DNA of 64,000 bases from Sulfolobales archaeon (lineage in GTDB: Archaea; Thermoproteota; Thermoprotei_A; Sulfolobales; AG1): contig JAVZPJ010000003.1 in the NCBI GenBank assembly GCA_038881635.1, positions 1-64,000 on the forward strand, in the 5' to 3' direction. Both the position numbers and the translations under genes were made by a program. Below the pieces are notes generated by a model. The model saw only the letters and a program-made list of their open reading frames with translations. It did no database searches and had not been told where the DNA came from. Below are positions 63,983-64,000 of this stretch, piece after piece. The stretch's first letter is position 1; each line of letters opens with the position of its first letter.

Positions 63983-64000
63983 CTTACCTCTCTTAGTTAT

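Noticed and set aside
1-64000. CRISPR arrays, insertion sequences, prophage, toxin-antitoxin pairs
   Set aside because: No regular repeats, transposase or integrase motifs were seen; the single PIN protein is placed with aIF2-gamma and has no antitoxin partner.

Overview
The window comes from a hyperthermophilic crenarchaeon (Thermoproteota), most like Desulfurococcales/Ignisphaera-type genomes or their relatives. The evidence is in the gene set: archaeal RNA polymerase (Rpo2, Rpo1N, Rpo1C, Rpo5, Rpo6 and the crenarchaeal Rpo13), PCNA, aIF6, aIF2-gamma, thermosome, G1P dehydrogenase, archaetidylinositol-phosphate synthase, eL38/eL39/eL31/eL20/eL30, the KH/beta-CASP factor aCPSF1 and two proteasome beta subunits. 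DNA is AT-rich, arginine is mostly AGA/AGG, TTG and GTG starts are common, and TATA boxes lie about 25 nt before many starts. Shine-Dalgarno motifs are of the GGTGA/GAGG type. No insertion sequence, prophage or CRISPR array was seen, so this is core chromosome.

Layout. 0.6-10.7 kb: an amidohydrolase-like protein without metal ligands, a lipid head-group enzyme, PCNA, an Lhr-type helicase, Rpo13, a TFS-like zinc-ribbon protein, an ABC exporter pair and eL38. 10.8-19.2 kb: cysS, aCPSF1 with the active proteasome beta subunit, egsA, then the ribosomal run eS19-PDCD5-eL39-eL31-aIF6-eL20-prefoldin alpha. 19.7-34.1 kb: the rpoH-rpoB-rpoA'-rpoA''-eL30-nusA-S12 / S7 / EF-1A / S10 block. It is interrupted by a convergent DUF151 gene, a double-hotdog thioesterase and about 1 kb of degenerate or non-coding DNA. 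34.3-43.9 kb: multi-ferredoxin protein, Trm11-like methylase, radical SAM protein, HAD phosphatase, HflX, thermosome, Rpo6 and a site-2 protease. 44-48.7 kb: a cluster of small coiled-coil/DUF6062 genes, tRNA-Ser, the non-canonical proteasome beta subunit, endonuclease V and Pcm. 49-64 kb: GltD-like oxidoreductase, intron-containing tRNA-Gln, TmcA, aIF2-gamma with a PIN protein, TldD/TldE, a PA14 protein, RimI, methylisocitrate lyase, DUF2258, superoxide dismutase, a thioredoxin and an ASCH protein.

Most genes serve transcription, translation, RNA modification and protein turnover. The most unusual signal is a set of reading frames with no ATG/GTG/TTG at the place where the conserved or natural protein begins. 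The clearest cases are rpoB and the amidohydrolase-like gene: each has a GGTGA motif 6 nt before an in-frame ATA or ATT. Other points of interest are an endonuclease V with Asn in place of a catalytic Asp, a proteasome beta subunit with Ala aligned to Thr1, an aIF2-gamma that has lost zinc-knuckle cysteines, a 19-nt tRNA-Gln intron at position 32/33, a cytoplasmic PA14 protein, and several small genes or RNA candidates in the gaps. All family assignments were made by reading the sequence; no database search was run.
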